Positions 23,175 through 32,192 of a DNA stretch of 44,577 bases are shown piece by piece. Source of the DNA: an uncultured Eubacteriales bacterium (GTDB lineage Bacteria; Bacillota; Clostridia; Christensenellales; CAG-917); the NCBI GenBank assembly GCA_900544575.1, contig UQVO01000014.1, positions 1 to 44,577 on the forward strand, given 5' to 3'. Every line of letters starts with the position of its first letter. Within the stretch, counting starts at the first letter, position 1. The notes beneath the pieces are model-generated. The model had not been told where the DNA came from. It saw only the letters and a program-made list of their open reading frames with translations, and made no database searches. A program made the position numbers and the translations under genes.

Positions 23175-24892
23175 CTTACACCCTCCTTTATTGCGCCGAA
23201 GCGGCAGACCTTTTCACACAGCCCGCAGCCCACGCACAGCGAAGCGTTTATCCTCGCCGAACCGTCTTCCTGCTTCTCGATGGCGGGACATCCGAGACGG
23301 AAACACATCCCGCACTTGCGGCAGTCCTCCACCTTGCAGGCGGGCGGATAGTTGCGGTTGAGCAGCGCGCAGGGGCGCTTTGCCACGATGACGGACACGC
23401 CGTCGCGCGCGACTTCCTCTTTCACCGCCTTTTCCACTTCCGTCAGGTCATAGCTGTCCACCACTCTCACGCTGTCGCACCCCACGGTCTTGCAGAGCGC
23501 GACTATGTCGAGAATTTTGGCGGGTTCCTGTTTCAGCGTAAGCCCCGTCGCGGGATGCTGCTGATGTCCCGTCATACCCGTCGTGGAATTGTCGAGAATG
23601 ATGAGAGTGATGTTGCTCTTGTTGTACACGGCATTGATGAGTCCCGTTATGCCGCTGTGAATGAACGTGCTGTCGCCGATGACCGCAACCGTGTGTGCGG
23701 ACTGTTCGCGCCCTCTCGCCTTTTCAAAGCCGTGCGCAATGCCCACGCTCGCGCCCATACACAGAACGGTGTCCACCGCTGCGAGCGGAGGCTGTGCTCC
23801 GAGGGTGTAGCAGCCTATGTCCGCGGACACGGTGAGTTTGAGTTTGTTGAGGATATAGAACACTCCGCGGTGGGGACATCCCGCACACATCACGGGAGGA
23901 CGCACGGGAAGGTCGGATTTTTCCGCATTCGTTTTCACACCGAGCAGCTTCTCGCGGATAATCGCGACGGAAAGCTCACCCTGTTTGGAGAACAGGTCTT
24001 TGCCTTCGCACTTCACCCCGTGGGCTTTGAGCTGGTTCTCGATGAAAGGTTCCAGCTCCTCGACCACGACGAGCCTGTCCACCTTCTCCGAAAACGCGCG
24101 CGCCTTTTCAATCGCGAGAGGATAAACCATACCCAATTTGAGCACGGACGCATCAGGCAGCGCTTCGCGCACGTATTCGTACACCACGCCGCTGCAAACG
24201 ACGCCGAGCGCCTTGTCCCTCATCTCCTCGCGGTTGATGTCGAAACCGTTGACGTCCGCCGCGAGTCTGTCTTCGCGCGCTTCCACCGCAACGTGTCTGC
24301 CTATTGCGGAAGAAGGCATCATCGTATATTTGCTCACGTCCTTGACATAGGGACGGAGTGGCACTTCCTCCCTCTCCTCCTCTTCCACGAAACTCTGCGA
24401 ATGCGCAAGCCTCGTGGTGGTGCGGACAAACACGGGAGTGTCGTATTTTTCGGACAAAGCGAAGGCGAGCTTCGTGAATTCCTTTGCCTCGGCGCTGTCC
24501 GAAGGTTCGAGCATCGGGATGTGCGCGCTGCGGGCGTAAAATCTGGTGTCCTGCTCGTTCTGGGAGCTGTGCATTCCGGGGTCGTCCGCCGCGAGAATGA
24601 CCAGCCCGCCGTTCACGCCCGTATAAGCCGCGGTGAACATCGGGTCCGCCGCGACGTTGACGCCGACGTGCTTCATACACACCATACTGCGTGCGCCGGC
24701 GTAAGACGCGCCCGCCGCCACTTCGAAGGCGACTTTCTCGTTGGGCGCCCATTCGGCGTACACTTCGTCATAGCGCGCTATGCACTCGCTGACTTCGGTG
24801 GAAGGCGTGCCGGGATATGCGGACACCACTCTCACTCCCGCCTCGTACGCGCCGCGCGCGATTGCTTCGTTTCCAAGCATCAGTTTTTTCAT
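23171..24892 (-). CDS. iorA: Indolepyruvate ferredoxin oxidoreductase alpha subunit
   Basis: The 573-aa TPP-containing subunit. Seen: the pyrimidine-binding domain YPGTPSTEVSE, the CoA/TPP region with GDSTFIHSGI and LDNSTTGMTGHQQHP, and a C-terminal pair of [4Fe-4S] ferredoxin motifs (CRKCGMCFRLGC and CVGCGLCEKVC). It produces reduced ferredoxin, which the Hnd hydrogenase can oxidise to H2. The start MKKLMLGNEA at 24892 follows AAGGACGG. A gap of 94 bases before the acyl-CoA ligase gene upstream holds no clear promoter. Confidence 0.95.
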   Translation of the reverse strand: MKKLMLGNEAIARGAYEAGVRVVSAYPGTPSTEVSECIARYDEVYAEWAPNEKVAFEVAAGASYAGARSMVCMKHVGVNVAADPMFTAAYTGVNGGLVILAADDPGMHSSQNEQDTRFYARSAHIPMLEPSDSAEAKEFTKLAFALSEKYDTPVFVRTTTRLAHSQSFVEEEEREEVPLRPYVKDVSKYTMMPSSAIGRHVAVEAREDRLAADVNGFDINREEMRDKALGVVCSGVVYEYVREALPDASVLKLGMVYPLAIEKARAFSEKVDRLVVVEELEPFIENQLKAHGVKCEGKDLFSKQGELSVAIIREKLLGVKTNAEKSDLPVRPPVMCAGCPHRGVFYILNKLKLTVSADIGCYTLGAQPPLAAVDTVLCMGASVGIAHGFEKARGREQSAHTVAVIGDSTFIHSGITGLINAVYNKSNITLIILDNSTTGMTGHQQHPATGLTLKQEPAKILDIVALCKTVGCDSVRVVDSYDLTEVEKAVKEEVARDGVSVIVAKRPCALLNRNYPPACKVEDCRKCGMCFRLGCPAIEKQEDGSARINASLCVGCGLCEKVCRFGAIKEGVR

Positions 24893-24986
24893 ATATCCGT
24901 CCTTACGTTTGTTGCGTATTTTTGTATGTATGCGCCGCATTCGGCAGAACACGGCTTTTAGCTTTCATATTTGGCGTGTTAACCCT

Positions 24987-26627
24987 TCAATGCGTCACCT
25001 GCACTTCGACAAGGCTTTCTTCTCCGCAGTATTTTTCGCGGAGTTTCGGCTTTTCAATCTTGCCCGTGGGATTGCGCGGCACTTTGTCGAAAATTATCTT
25101 GCGCGGCCTTTTATAGCGCGGAAGCGCTGCGCAGAACGCGTTGATGTCGTCCGCCGTCGTGTCGGCGTATTCGGGTTTCAGCTCGACTATCGCCGCAGCG
25201 ATTTCGCCTAGCCGCGCGTCGGGCAGCCCTATGACCGCGACGTCCCTCACCGCGTTGCAGGAGCGGATAAAATCCTCAATCTGCACGGGATAAAGGTTTT
25301 CGCCGCCAGTGATGATGACGTCCTTCTTCCTGTCCACCAGATAGATGAACCCTTCCTCGTCCTCGCGCGCCATATCCCCCGTGAACAGCCAGCCGTCCGC
25401 AAGCACCGCGGCGGTTGCCTTTTCGTCGCGGTAATAGCACACCATAACGCCGTCGCCCTTCACCGCGAGTTCGCCGACTTCGCCCTGCTCCACGTCGCGG
25501 TGCGCGTCGTCGACTATGCGCGTCTGCCAGCCGTATCCCGCCTTGCCTATCGCGCCCACTTTGCGGATGTTCTCCACTCCGAGGTGCACGCATCCGGGTC
25601 CTATGCTCTCGCTCAGCCCGTAATTCGTGTCGTACTCGTGCTTCGGAAACACTTTCTTCCACCTCTGTATGAGGGAGGGCGGCACGGGCTGTGCGCCGAT
25701 ATGCATAAGCCTCCACCGCGACAGGTCGTAATCGGCGAGGTTTATCTCCCCGCTGTCTATCGCGTCGAGTATGTCCTGCGCCCACGGCACGAGCAGCCAG
25801 ACTATGGACACCTTTTCCTCGGACACGGTCTGCATTATCCATCTGGGACATACGCCTTTGAGCAGTACGGCGCGGCTGCCCGACAAGAGACTGCCGAACC
25901 AATGCATCTTCGCCCCCGTGTGATAGAGCGGCGGCATACACAAGAAGACGTCGTCGTGCGTCTGCGAGTGATGATGCTGTTCCGTCACGGCGGCACGCAT
26001 CAGCGCCTTGTGGCGGTGGAGTATCGCCTTAGGAAAACCCGTCGTGCCGCTGGAAAAATATATCGCCGCCAAATCTTCGTCGTTCAACGTGACGTCGGGT
26101 TTTTCGGCGGAAATACCGCCGATGAGGTCGTCGTAACTCTCCGCAAACGTCGGGCACTCTTCGCCCACGAAAAGCATACCTTCAATCTTTTTGAGCTCTC
26201 CGAAGACGGCTTCCACGCGCCCGATGAACTCTTTGCCGAACACCAGCACACTGACGTCCGCAAGGTCAAGGCAATATTTTATCTCTTCCGCCGTATAGCG
26301 GTAATTGAGAGGCACCGCAAGCCCGCCCGCTTTCAGAATGCCGAAATAAATGGGCAGCCATTCGAGGCAGTTCATAAGCAGAATGCCGACCTTCTCTCCC
26401 CTGCGCAGTCCGCGCGCAAGCAGCAGATTGGCAAACCTGTTCGCCAAATCGTCGAACTGTTTCCAAGTCATTTCGCGGCGGTGTTCCTCGTGCGGAGTGA
26501 CCTCCACCAGCGCGTAATCCTTCCAGGTGAGCTGATGTTTTTCTTTGAGCTCGGGGTTTATTTCGACGAGGCACGTTTCATCCCCGTAAAGGTCCGCGTT
26601 CCTCTCCAAAAACTGTGTTATAGGCAT
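24987..26627 (-). CDS. AMP-dependent acyl-CoA ligase (adenylate-forming)
   Basis: A 546-aa member of the FadD/acyl-CoA synthetase group. Motifs: the P-loop YFSSGTTGFPKA, YGLSESIGPG, the GDMA/TGDMAREDEEG segment, KKDVIITGGENLYP (hinge) and PTGKIEKPKL with the catalytic Lys. It likely activates a short- or aryl-substituted carboxylic acid with ATP and CoA in the cytoplasm. Co-transcribed (10-base gap) with the hydratase and upstream of iorAB, it makes two ligases in one operon; the second is PaaK. Its exact substrate cannot be read. Confidence 0.88.
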   Translation of the reverse strand: MPITQFLERNADLYGDETCLVEINPELKEKHQLTWKDYALVEVTPHEEHRREMTWKQFDDLANRFANLLLARGLRRGEKVGILLMNCLEWLPIYFGILKAGGLAVPLNYRYTAEEIKYCLDLADVSVLVFGKEFIGRVEAVFGELKKIEGMLFVGEECPTFAESYDDLIGGISAEKPDVTLNDEDLAAIYFSSGTTGFPKAILHRHKALMRAAVTEQHHHSQTHDDVFLCMPPLYHTGAKMHWFGSLLSGSRAVLLKGVCPRWIMQTVSEEKVSIVWLLVPWAQDILDAIDSGEINLADYDLSRWRLMHIGAQPVPPSLIQRWKKVFPKHEYDTNYGLSESIGPGCVHLGVENIRKVGAIGKAGYGWQTRIVDDAHRDVEQGEVGELAVKGDGVMVCYYRDEKATAAVLADGWLFTGDMAREDEEGFIYLVDRKKDVIITGGENLYPVQIEDFIRSCNAVRDVAVIGLPDARLGEIAAAIVELKPEYADTTADDINAFCAALPRYKRPRKIIFDKVPRNPTGKIEKPKLREKYCGEESLVEVQVTH

Positions 26628-26637
26628 AATTTTCCCT

Positions 26638-28833
26638 TTATTCTCTGTCGTATTTGTAATAATTTATCAGACATCCGTCCAGCACAATGCGCTTTTCGGT
26701 GTCGGTGAGCGCGTCCATTTTCAGGGTGAGGGGCTGTGCCGTTTTGCCGCGCACAAGCCACGCCGCAATCACGCTTTCGCCGCTTTCCACCGCCCCACGC
26801 ACATCGGGAATGACGACGATGTCGCCCACCTCGAATTGCGTGTCGTCGTTGAGCAGCGGCAGCATACCCCAGTTGATGAGGTTGCTGCGGTAACGCTTCG
26901 TGGCATATTCCCTCGCAATATTCGCGCTGCCGCCGAGGAAACGCTGACAGCTTGCCGCCTGCTCTCTCGCGCTGCCGTCACCCGGCTTGACCGCGAAAAT
27001 CGCGCTGCCCGTCGTAAGGCCGCCCTTCACTCCGCACATCTCCGCCGCCGCCAGAATGTCGGCGTTGTCGCCGTCGCGCACCTCTTTGGAGCGTCCGACG
27101 TATGCCGGGTCCTTGCGGCTCAGCGCAAACTCCGCAAGACGCAGAGGATTACTGCGGTAAGAGGACGTTTCGCCCGACGGAATGAGTTCGTCCGTCGTGG
27201 TGACGGGGTCGTTGATGACGCTGCAAAGTTTGACGGCAAGGTTATCCTTCAAAGGCTCGCTTGCGGGGATGTCCGTGATGTTGGGACCGTAGACGAGTTC
27301 AGCGTCGGGGTCGGCCTTGCCGAAGCCGTTGTACACCCTCGACCCGTACACGGAAGGCACGTATTCGAAAGGCGCGATGCTCTCGTCGAAATCGATGCCG
27401 AGGGCAGACGTCAGCACGCCGCCGTTCGCCGCGGTGGCGGCGATTGAACGCGCGTCCATAAGCGCGACGGAAGCAATCTGTCCTTCCGCGGGCTTGGAGC
27501 CCTCTCTCCTCTCGAAATTGCGCGTGGTGTGACGAATGGAAAAACCGTTGTTGCAGGGCACGTCGCCCGCGCCGAAACAAGGTCCGCAGAAACAGGGTTT
27601 CATCACCGCGCCGCTCTCTATGAGGCTTGCGACGTAACCGTTCCTGACCAGCGCGAGGTTTGCGGGCTGAGAGCCGGGATAGACGGTGAGGTTGAACGCG
27701 CCGTCGCCCACGCGCTTGCCCGAGAGAATGTTCGCTGCCGTGGCGATGTTGTCGTACGTTCCGCCCGCGCAGCCTGCGATGACTCCCTGCGAGACGAGGA
27801 TTTTCCCGTCCCTGATTTTGTCGGTGAGGCGGAACTGCCCCGGTTTCAGCCCGAGCAGTTTGCACCCGTTTTCTTCCGTGCGGGCAAGTATCTCGTAGGG
27901 ATTGGCGATGAGGGAGGCAAGAGTGACGACATTGGACGGATGGAAAGGCAGCGCAATCATAGGCTCGACTTTGTCGAGGTCTATGACCACCGCTCTGTCG
28001 TAAAGCGCGCCGTTTTCGGGAGCTACGGCACGGTATTCCCCCTCCCTGCCGTATGCGGCGAGATAGTCGCGCACCTTTTCGTCCGTGCGCCACACGGAAG
28101 AAAGGCAGGTGCTCTCCGTCGTCATCACGTCTATTCCGTTGCGGTATTCGACGGGCAGAGCGTCTATGCCCTCGCCCACGAATTCGAGCACGGCATTTTT
28201 GACGAAACCGTTTGCGAAAGTCGCCCCGATGAGCGCGAGCGCAACGTCCTGCGGACCTACGCCCTTGCGGACTCTGCCTTTGAGCTCGACCGCCACGACT
28301 TTGGGATAGGCGATGTCGTATGTACGTCCGAGCAGCTGCTTGACAAGCTCCGGACCGCCCTCACCCACCGCCATAGTGCCGAGCGCGCCGTAACGGGTGT
28401 GGCTGTCGCTGCCGAGTATCATTTTGCCGGGCGCGGCAAACATCTCGCGCATATAGCTGTGGATGACCGCCGCGTTTGCGGGGACGTAAATGCCGCCGTA
28501 CTTCTTTGCCGCCGAAAGCCCGAAGACGTGGTCGTCCTCGTTTATGGTTCCGCCGACGGCGCACAGGCTGTTGTGGCAGTTGGTGAGCACATACGGCACG
28601 GGGAAAACTTTCAGCCCGCTCGCCCTTGCCGACTGGATTATGCCGACATAGGTGATGTCGTGGGACGCCATAGCGTCGAAGCGCAGCCGCAGCGCGCCGT
28701 CTTCGCCGGACGTGTTGTGCGCGTCGAGCACCGAATGCGCAATGGTCTTTTTGTAAGACGCGTCCGCGCACTCCGCCGCGGGAACGAGAGTCCCGTTCAG
28801 ATAACACATTTTTTCATCGAAAAGTCGAACCAT
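26638..28833 (-). CDS. Aconitase-family hydratase, YbhJ-like
   Basis: A 731-aa member of the aconitase superfamily. The [4Fe-4S] cysteines are present: SQGVIAGCAGGTYDN and CFCGPCFGAGDVP with the downstream TTRNFERREGS. The C-terminal swivel part (~600-731, TKRYRSNLINWGMLPLL) is present as well. YbhJ-like members are not TCA aconitases and their substrate is unknown; at this length it is a single-chain enzyme. As the first gene after the promoter, ten bases before the acyl-CoA ligase, it may act on a carboxylic acid intermediate of the same pathway (inference). Start at 28833 is preferred because GAGGT lies five bases upstream. Confidence 0.88.
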   Translation of the reverse strand: MVRLFDEKMCYLNGTLVPAAECADASYKKTIAHSVLDAHNTSGEDGALRLRFDAMASHDITYVGIIQSARASGLKVFPVPYVLTNCHNSLCAVGGTINEDDHVFGLSAAKKYGGIYVPANAAVIHSYMREMFAAPGKMILGSDSHTRYGALGTMAVGEGGPELVKQLLGRTYDIAYPKVVAVELKGRVRKGVGPQDVALALIGATFANGFVKNAVLEFVGEGIDALPVEYRNGIDVMTTESTCLSSVWRTDEKVRDYLAAYGREGEYRAVAPENGALYDRAVVIDLDKVEPMIALPFHPSNVVTLASLIANPYEILARTEENGCKLLGLKPGQFRLTDKIRDGKILVSQGVIAGCAGGTYDNIATAANILSGKRVGDGAFNLTVYPGSQPANLALVRNGYVASLIESGAVMKPCFCGPCFGAGDVPCNNGFSIRHTTRNFERREGSKPAEGQIASVALMDARSIAATAANGGVLTSALGIDFDESIAPFEYVPSVYGSRVYNGFGKADPDAELVYGPNITDIPASEPLKDNLAVKLCSVINDPVTTTDELIPSGETSSYRSNPLRLAEFALSRKDPAYVGRSKEVRDGDNADILAAAEMCGVKGGLTTGSAIFAVKPGDGSAREQAASCQRFLGGSANIAREYATKRYRSNLINWGMLPLLNDDTQFEVGDIVVIPDVRGAVESGESVIAAWLVRGKTAQPLTLKMDALTDTEKRIVLDGCLINYYKYDRE

Positions 28834-28853
28834 AGAATACCTCATTAAGAAAA

Positions 28854-28882
28854 ATTATATTATACGCGCGCGCATTAGTCAA
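28854..28882 (-). promoter_or_regulatory. Promoter of the hydratase-ior-paaK operon
   Basis: On the minus strand: TTGACT (28877-28882), 17-base spacer, TATAAT (28854-28859; an overlapping second TATAAT lies at 28859-28864). Predicted start near 28847, with a ~14-base leader containing GAGGT before the ATG. Confidence 0.82.
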
Positions 28883-28944
28883 ACGAAAATCCGCCGCACC
28901 CCGCCGCCCGCACCGCAAAAAAAGAAATTCCCGCAAAACCGCAC

Positions 28945-28970
28945 AAAAAACGTCCCGAAAAACGGGACGT
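28945..28970 (-). terminator. Rho-independent terminator after the acetyltransferase gene
   Basis: ACGTCCCG (28950-28957), loop of five, CGGGACGT (28963-28970), followed on the minus strand by TTTTTTG. It separates the pgsA-valS unit from the hydratase promoter. The gap 28971-29103 also holds a lone TATAAT (29057-29062) on the minus strand without a -35. Confidence 0.9.
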
Positions 28971-29103
28971 GCAAGACGGAGCGCGCAACGCTTTCGGGGC
29001 GCAACGCTTGTTTTTGCGCTTATTCTTTTCGCTGCGTTTATTCCGTCCTCGCGCGCATTATACGTGTCGGGACACGCGGGCGCACGCGAAACGCGCGGGA
29101 CGC

Positions 29104-30570
29104 TCAGAGAGGGAGCGTAAGGTAAGTGAACGTATATTCACCGCACGGATGAGTCGCGACGGCGGTAAACCCGAGTGCTTTCAGATTGTTGAGCGAGGGC
29201 GCGTTGTCGAACTGCACCACCGCGCAAAGCACGCAGGGAGCAAGTTCTTTTCTCGCATACGCTATCACTTCGCGGCAAAGGGTTGCGGAGACTCCCATCC
29301 CGCGGTATTTCGCGGCGGTCATAATTCCGCTGAATTCGTAATACGGCACTCCGCCCGCGTCGCCGCATTTTTCCGCAAGAGCTTTTCCGTACTCCGCGTC
29401 CCTGTCGGCGGCGCAGGTGGCGATGAGCTCTCCCTCGCGGAAAGCGCCGAACATTGTGCCGTGCGTGAGCACTCCGTGCAGCTCTTCGGGGGTATAATTG
29501 AGGAAGAAAAGTTTGTTTTTCAGTCCCTCTCTCTCCCTTTCGAGGAAGGACATCACGGCGTCGTAATCGGAGTCGTCCAACACGCGCACGTCGAAACGGC
29601 TGCGCGGCATTCTGACCCTTTCGACGTCCTTGGAAAACATTCTGCCCGTGCGCTCGGCATAACAGTCGGCATAATTCTCGGCGGGTTTCAGCACGAACTT
29701 TTCCAGCAAAAATTCGGGATAATAGCTGAGCTTGGACTTGCGCAGTCCTTCCAGCCCCATATCTTCCTGACGGTTGATATATCTGCACCCCGTGAAATTC
29801 CGCGCCGCAAACTCGTGCGCGAGATAACTGTACACTCCCTCGTACGCGACGTCCGCCTTTTCGTACATCTCGATTGCCGTGCCCGTAGGAGTGATTTCGC
29901 CGATGGCGATGCCCGCCATTTTCCCGTCGACGCGCAGAATGTCGCACACCAGCTCCCCGCGCAGCGCCGCCCGTATCCAGCCCTTGACAATCGCACTCTC
30001 TTTCGCCGCGCTCTGCTCCGCGCTTCCGTCGAATTCGCGCGCCGCAAGCCACGCCCTCTCGAACTCGATTATGTCGGGAATGTCCGCCTCCGTCAGCCTT
30101 GACATTTCGGAAGAATAGTTTTTGGTGAACTTCGCGATATGGTTGCGCTTTGCGTGATAACGCTTGCCCGACAGCGCGACGAAATCTTCCGTCTTGTAGA
30201 TGTATTCCGCCCAGTCGCGGTGTGTGTAAATGTAATATCCGCCGTACGTTTCGGACACGAACTTTTCCGTGCAGAACGCAAAATTCGCCCCGTCGGGCAG
30301 CGCGGCGACGGCTTCCTCCGCCGTTATGCCGCTTCCGACGCGGATGAGCGGCGGCCAGTAATAAAGCGCGCCGTCCATATGCGCGCGCAAATAAAGCACG
30401 TCGCCCGCGTCAAAATATTCCCCGCGGTCGAACCATTGTATGTATGCGTAATAGGAATAATCGCTGCCCACGTAATCCGACCCTTTCAGATAGTCCGCGA
30501 GCAAAGTTTTCAGTTCTTCCCCGAAAGGACGGAAATCTCCGTCCGACACTTTTTTTGTTGCAAAATCCAT
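29104..30570 (-). CDS. LPG-synthase C-terminal-like domain fused to GNAT acetyltransferase
   Basis: A 488-aa two-domain protein, no membrane segments. Residues 1-~320 resemble the DUF2156 / lysyl-phosphatidylglycerol synthase C-terminal domain (SGKRYHAKRNHIAKF and INRQEDMGLEGLRKSKLSYYP, the tandem GNAT-like aminoacyl acceptor fold). Residues ~330-488 are a classical GNAT domain with the acetyl-CoA loop TAAKYRGMGVSATL. The LPG-synthase partner is normally tied to a membrane flippase; here the fusion replaces it. Substrate not known. The ATG at 30570 is chosen over an upstream TTG; neither has a good ribosome site. It is the last gene of the pgsA-valS unit. Confidence 0.75.
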   Translation of the reverse strand: MDFATKKVSDGDFRPFGEELKTLLADYLKGSDYVGSDYSYYAYIQWFDRGEYFDAGDVLYLRAHMDGALYYWPPLIRVGSGITAEEAVAALPDGANFAFCTEKFVSETYGGYYIYTHRDWAEYIYKTEDFVALSGKRYHAKRNHIAKFTKNYSSEMSRLTEADIPDIIEFERAWLAAREFDGSAEQSAAKESAIVKGWIRAALRGELVCDILRVDGKMAGIAIGEITPTGTAIEMYEKADVAYEGVYSYLAHEFAARNFTGCRYINRQEDMGLEGLRKSKLSYYPEFLLEKFVLKPAENYADCYAERTGRMFSKDVERVRMPRSRFDVRVLDDSDYDAVMSFLEREREGLKNKLFFLNYTPEELHGVLTHGTMFGAFREGELIATCAADRDAEYGKALAEKCGDAGGVPYYEFSGIMTAAKYRGMGVSATLCREVIAYARKELAPCVLCAVVQFDNAPSLNNLKALGFTAVATHPCGEYTFTYLTLPL

Positions 30571-30632
30571 AAATAAACTCAAAGTTCCGTCATTTCATCC
30601 GTTTTCCGCAGCGTCGGAAAGCGGAACGGAAT

Positions 30633-31112
30633 TCATTTTTTTCTGCCCTTCTTTTCGGGCGGGGTGAAAGTTTCCGCCACCGCAAAAGCGCACCTGCGTT
30701 CCAGCTCCGGAAGCATTGCGCGCGCGTCCTTTTCGGTAAGGTTAAGACGCGTCACCGTTTCCGCCCCTTCCCCATCCTTGCGCCACGCAACGAATATCTC
30801 ATAAGTCACCGCGTTGACGGATATGCGGTGGATGTCGTTGTATGCGACCTCGTCGCCGAAAACGCCGAGCAACGCGTAAAGACCGTCGTCGCGCAGTTTG
30901 TAACGGCTGTTGAAAAGCAGAAGCAGCGCAAAAACGTCAATGAGAGCGGCGGCGGCAAGCGACACCGCGGCGACGGTTACGTTCGCGGTCGCAAAAGCCG
31001 CATTCACGCCCGAAATCATCACCGCGTCCAGCACGATTATCGCCGCGCCGGCAAGCGCGACCACGGCGATTATCAAGGTCTTGACCCATCCGAAAAACAT
31101 TCTGAAACTCAT
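30633..31112 (-). CDS. Small membrane protein with bacterial PH-like domain
   Basis: A 159-aa protein with two transmembrane segments near the N-terminus (LIIAVVALAGAAIIVLDAV and the following VAAVSLAAAALIDVFALLLL) and a C-terminal soluble ~85 residues (DDGLYALLGVFGDEVAYNDIHRISV) that look like a bPH domain, ending in Lys/Arg-rich KKGRKK. Ribosome site AAGGAGAAACGG precedes the ATG. It sits 69 bases after the second polytopic protein. Function unknown. Confidence 0.7.
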   Translation of the reverse strand: MSFRMFFGWVKTLIIAVVALAGAAIIVLDAVMISGVNAAFATANVTVAAVSLAAAALIDVFALLLLFNSRYKLRDDGLYALLGVFGDEVAYNDIHRISVNAVTYEIFVAWRKDGEGAETVTRLNLTEKDARAMLPELERRCAFAVAETFTPPEKKGRKK

Positions 31113-31181
31113 TCCGTTTCTCCTTGCGGGAGCGTCCCTCCCCGACGTCGTGCGTACATTTCCCCGCCGCGGCGGGCTGCG

Positions 31182-32150
31182 TCAGCGCTCTTCCCCGTCG
31201 CCGTCGGAAAGCTGGTTTTCGGCGCGGTAGCCGAATTCCACCGTGTCCACCACGTTTGCGGCGTCCGTGTAGAAACTCAGCCCGTTCATCTTGTAGTATC
31301 CCACGAGTTCGATGGTTCTGAAAAGGAAATAGTTGAGCGAAGGCACGACTATCACCGTGAGCCCGAACGTGGGCAGCGCAAACCCCGCCATCAGCGCGTA
31401 TGCGGCAAAGAAAGTGATGACGAACGCTTTCATCAGCCCTTTGAGATTGAGCTTTACCGCGCGCAGACTGCGTCCGAACGAGGTGTACATACTTTCGTCG
31501 TGCACAAACAGCAGTCTGGGGAGCCATCCCGCGAACAGACAGGAGCGCAGCGACACCACGATTATGCCTATGATAATCATTATCGGGAAAGCGAACACGC
31601 CTATCCCTTCGAGCAGTCCCCAGAGCAGCAAACTGCCGAGAACTATGAGGGCGACGTCTATGGGCACGGACACGGAAATCCTCGCGAGCGCGAAGCGCAG
31701 CGAGTGTTTGAAATTGAGCGCCATCGACGACGCAAGCCCCATCCGCATATTTGACGACATAAGCTGATTGACGGAATATGCGGTCGGATAATAGCTGCAC
31801 GACATCAGGAAGGAATAAAGCGCATAGAGGAAAATCGCGGCGATGATGAGCGCGGCGAGCAAGCCGCCCTCCGCGGCTATTGCAGAAAACACGTTCACCA
31901 GGTCGGACGCCGCCCCCTCGGCGAACGCGCGTATGCTGACGCCGCCGTCAATGAAAGCGCTTATCTCCGCCGTAAACGCGTCGAAGGACGCCGCAACGGC
32001 AGCCTTTGTGCCCAGCGCGTCGAAAATCGGCACCAGCACCGCCGCGCCGAAGCAGGCGGTGACAATCATCGAAATCAGCACCCAGCCGAAAATCTTCAAC
32101 ACGTATCCCATGTTGGAGAACAGCAGCGAAAGAGCGTATTTGAATTCCAT
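31182..32150 (-). CDS. Polytopic membrane protein (second)
   Basis: A 322-aa protein with about six transmembrane segments, including IFGWVLISMIVTACFGAAVL, LIIAAIFLYALYSFLM and IGIIVVSLRSCLFAGW, with a long loop after the first. I do not recognise the family by name; the topology and the LLFVHDESMYTSFGRSLRAV stretch are shared in style with the other polytopic protein at 32193-33071, so they may be paralogues. Ribosome site GTGAGGAAAT. It could act in cell-envelope or lipid-related transport given pgsA in the unit (inference). Confidence 0.65.
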   Translation of the reverse strand: MEFKYALSLLFSNMGYVLKIFGWVLISMIVTACFGAAVLVPIFDALGTKAAVAASFDAFTAEISAFIDGGVSIRAFAEGAASDLVNVFSAIAAEGGLLAALIIAAIFLYALYSFLMSCSYYPTAYSVNQLMSSNMRMGLASSMALNFKHSLRFALARISVSVPIDVALIVLGSLLLWGLLEGIGVFAFPIMIIIGIIVVSLRSCLFAGWLPRLLFVHDESMYTSFGRSLRAVKLNLKGLMKAFVITFFAAYALMAGFALPTFGLTVIVVPSLNYFLFRTIELVGYYKMNGLSFYTDAANVVDTVEFGYRAENQLSDGDGEER

Positions 32151-32192
32151 ATTTCCTCACAACCGAGGGTCAGTATGCGCAAAACGCACGCA

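Noticed and set aside
27529..28848. Long plus-strand frame over the hydratase gene
   Set aside because: Antisense shadow; the minus-strand frame carries aconitase cysteines and the RNFERREGS motif. The same reasoning removes long plus-strand frames over paaK, iorA and the acyl-CoA ligase.
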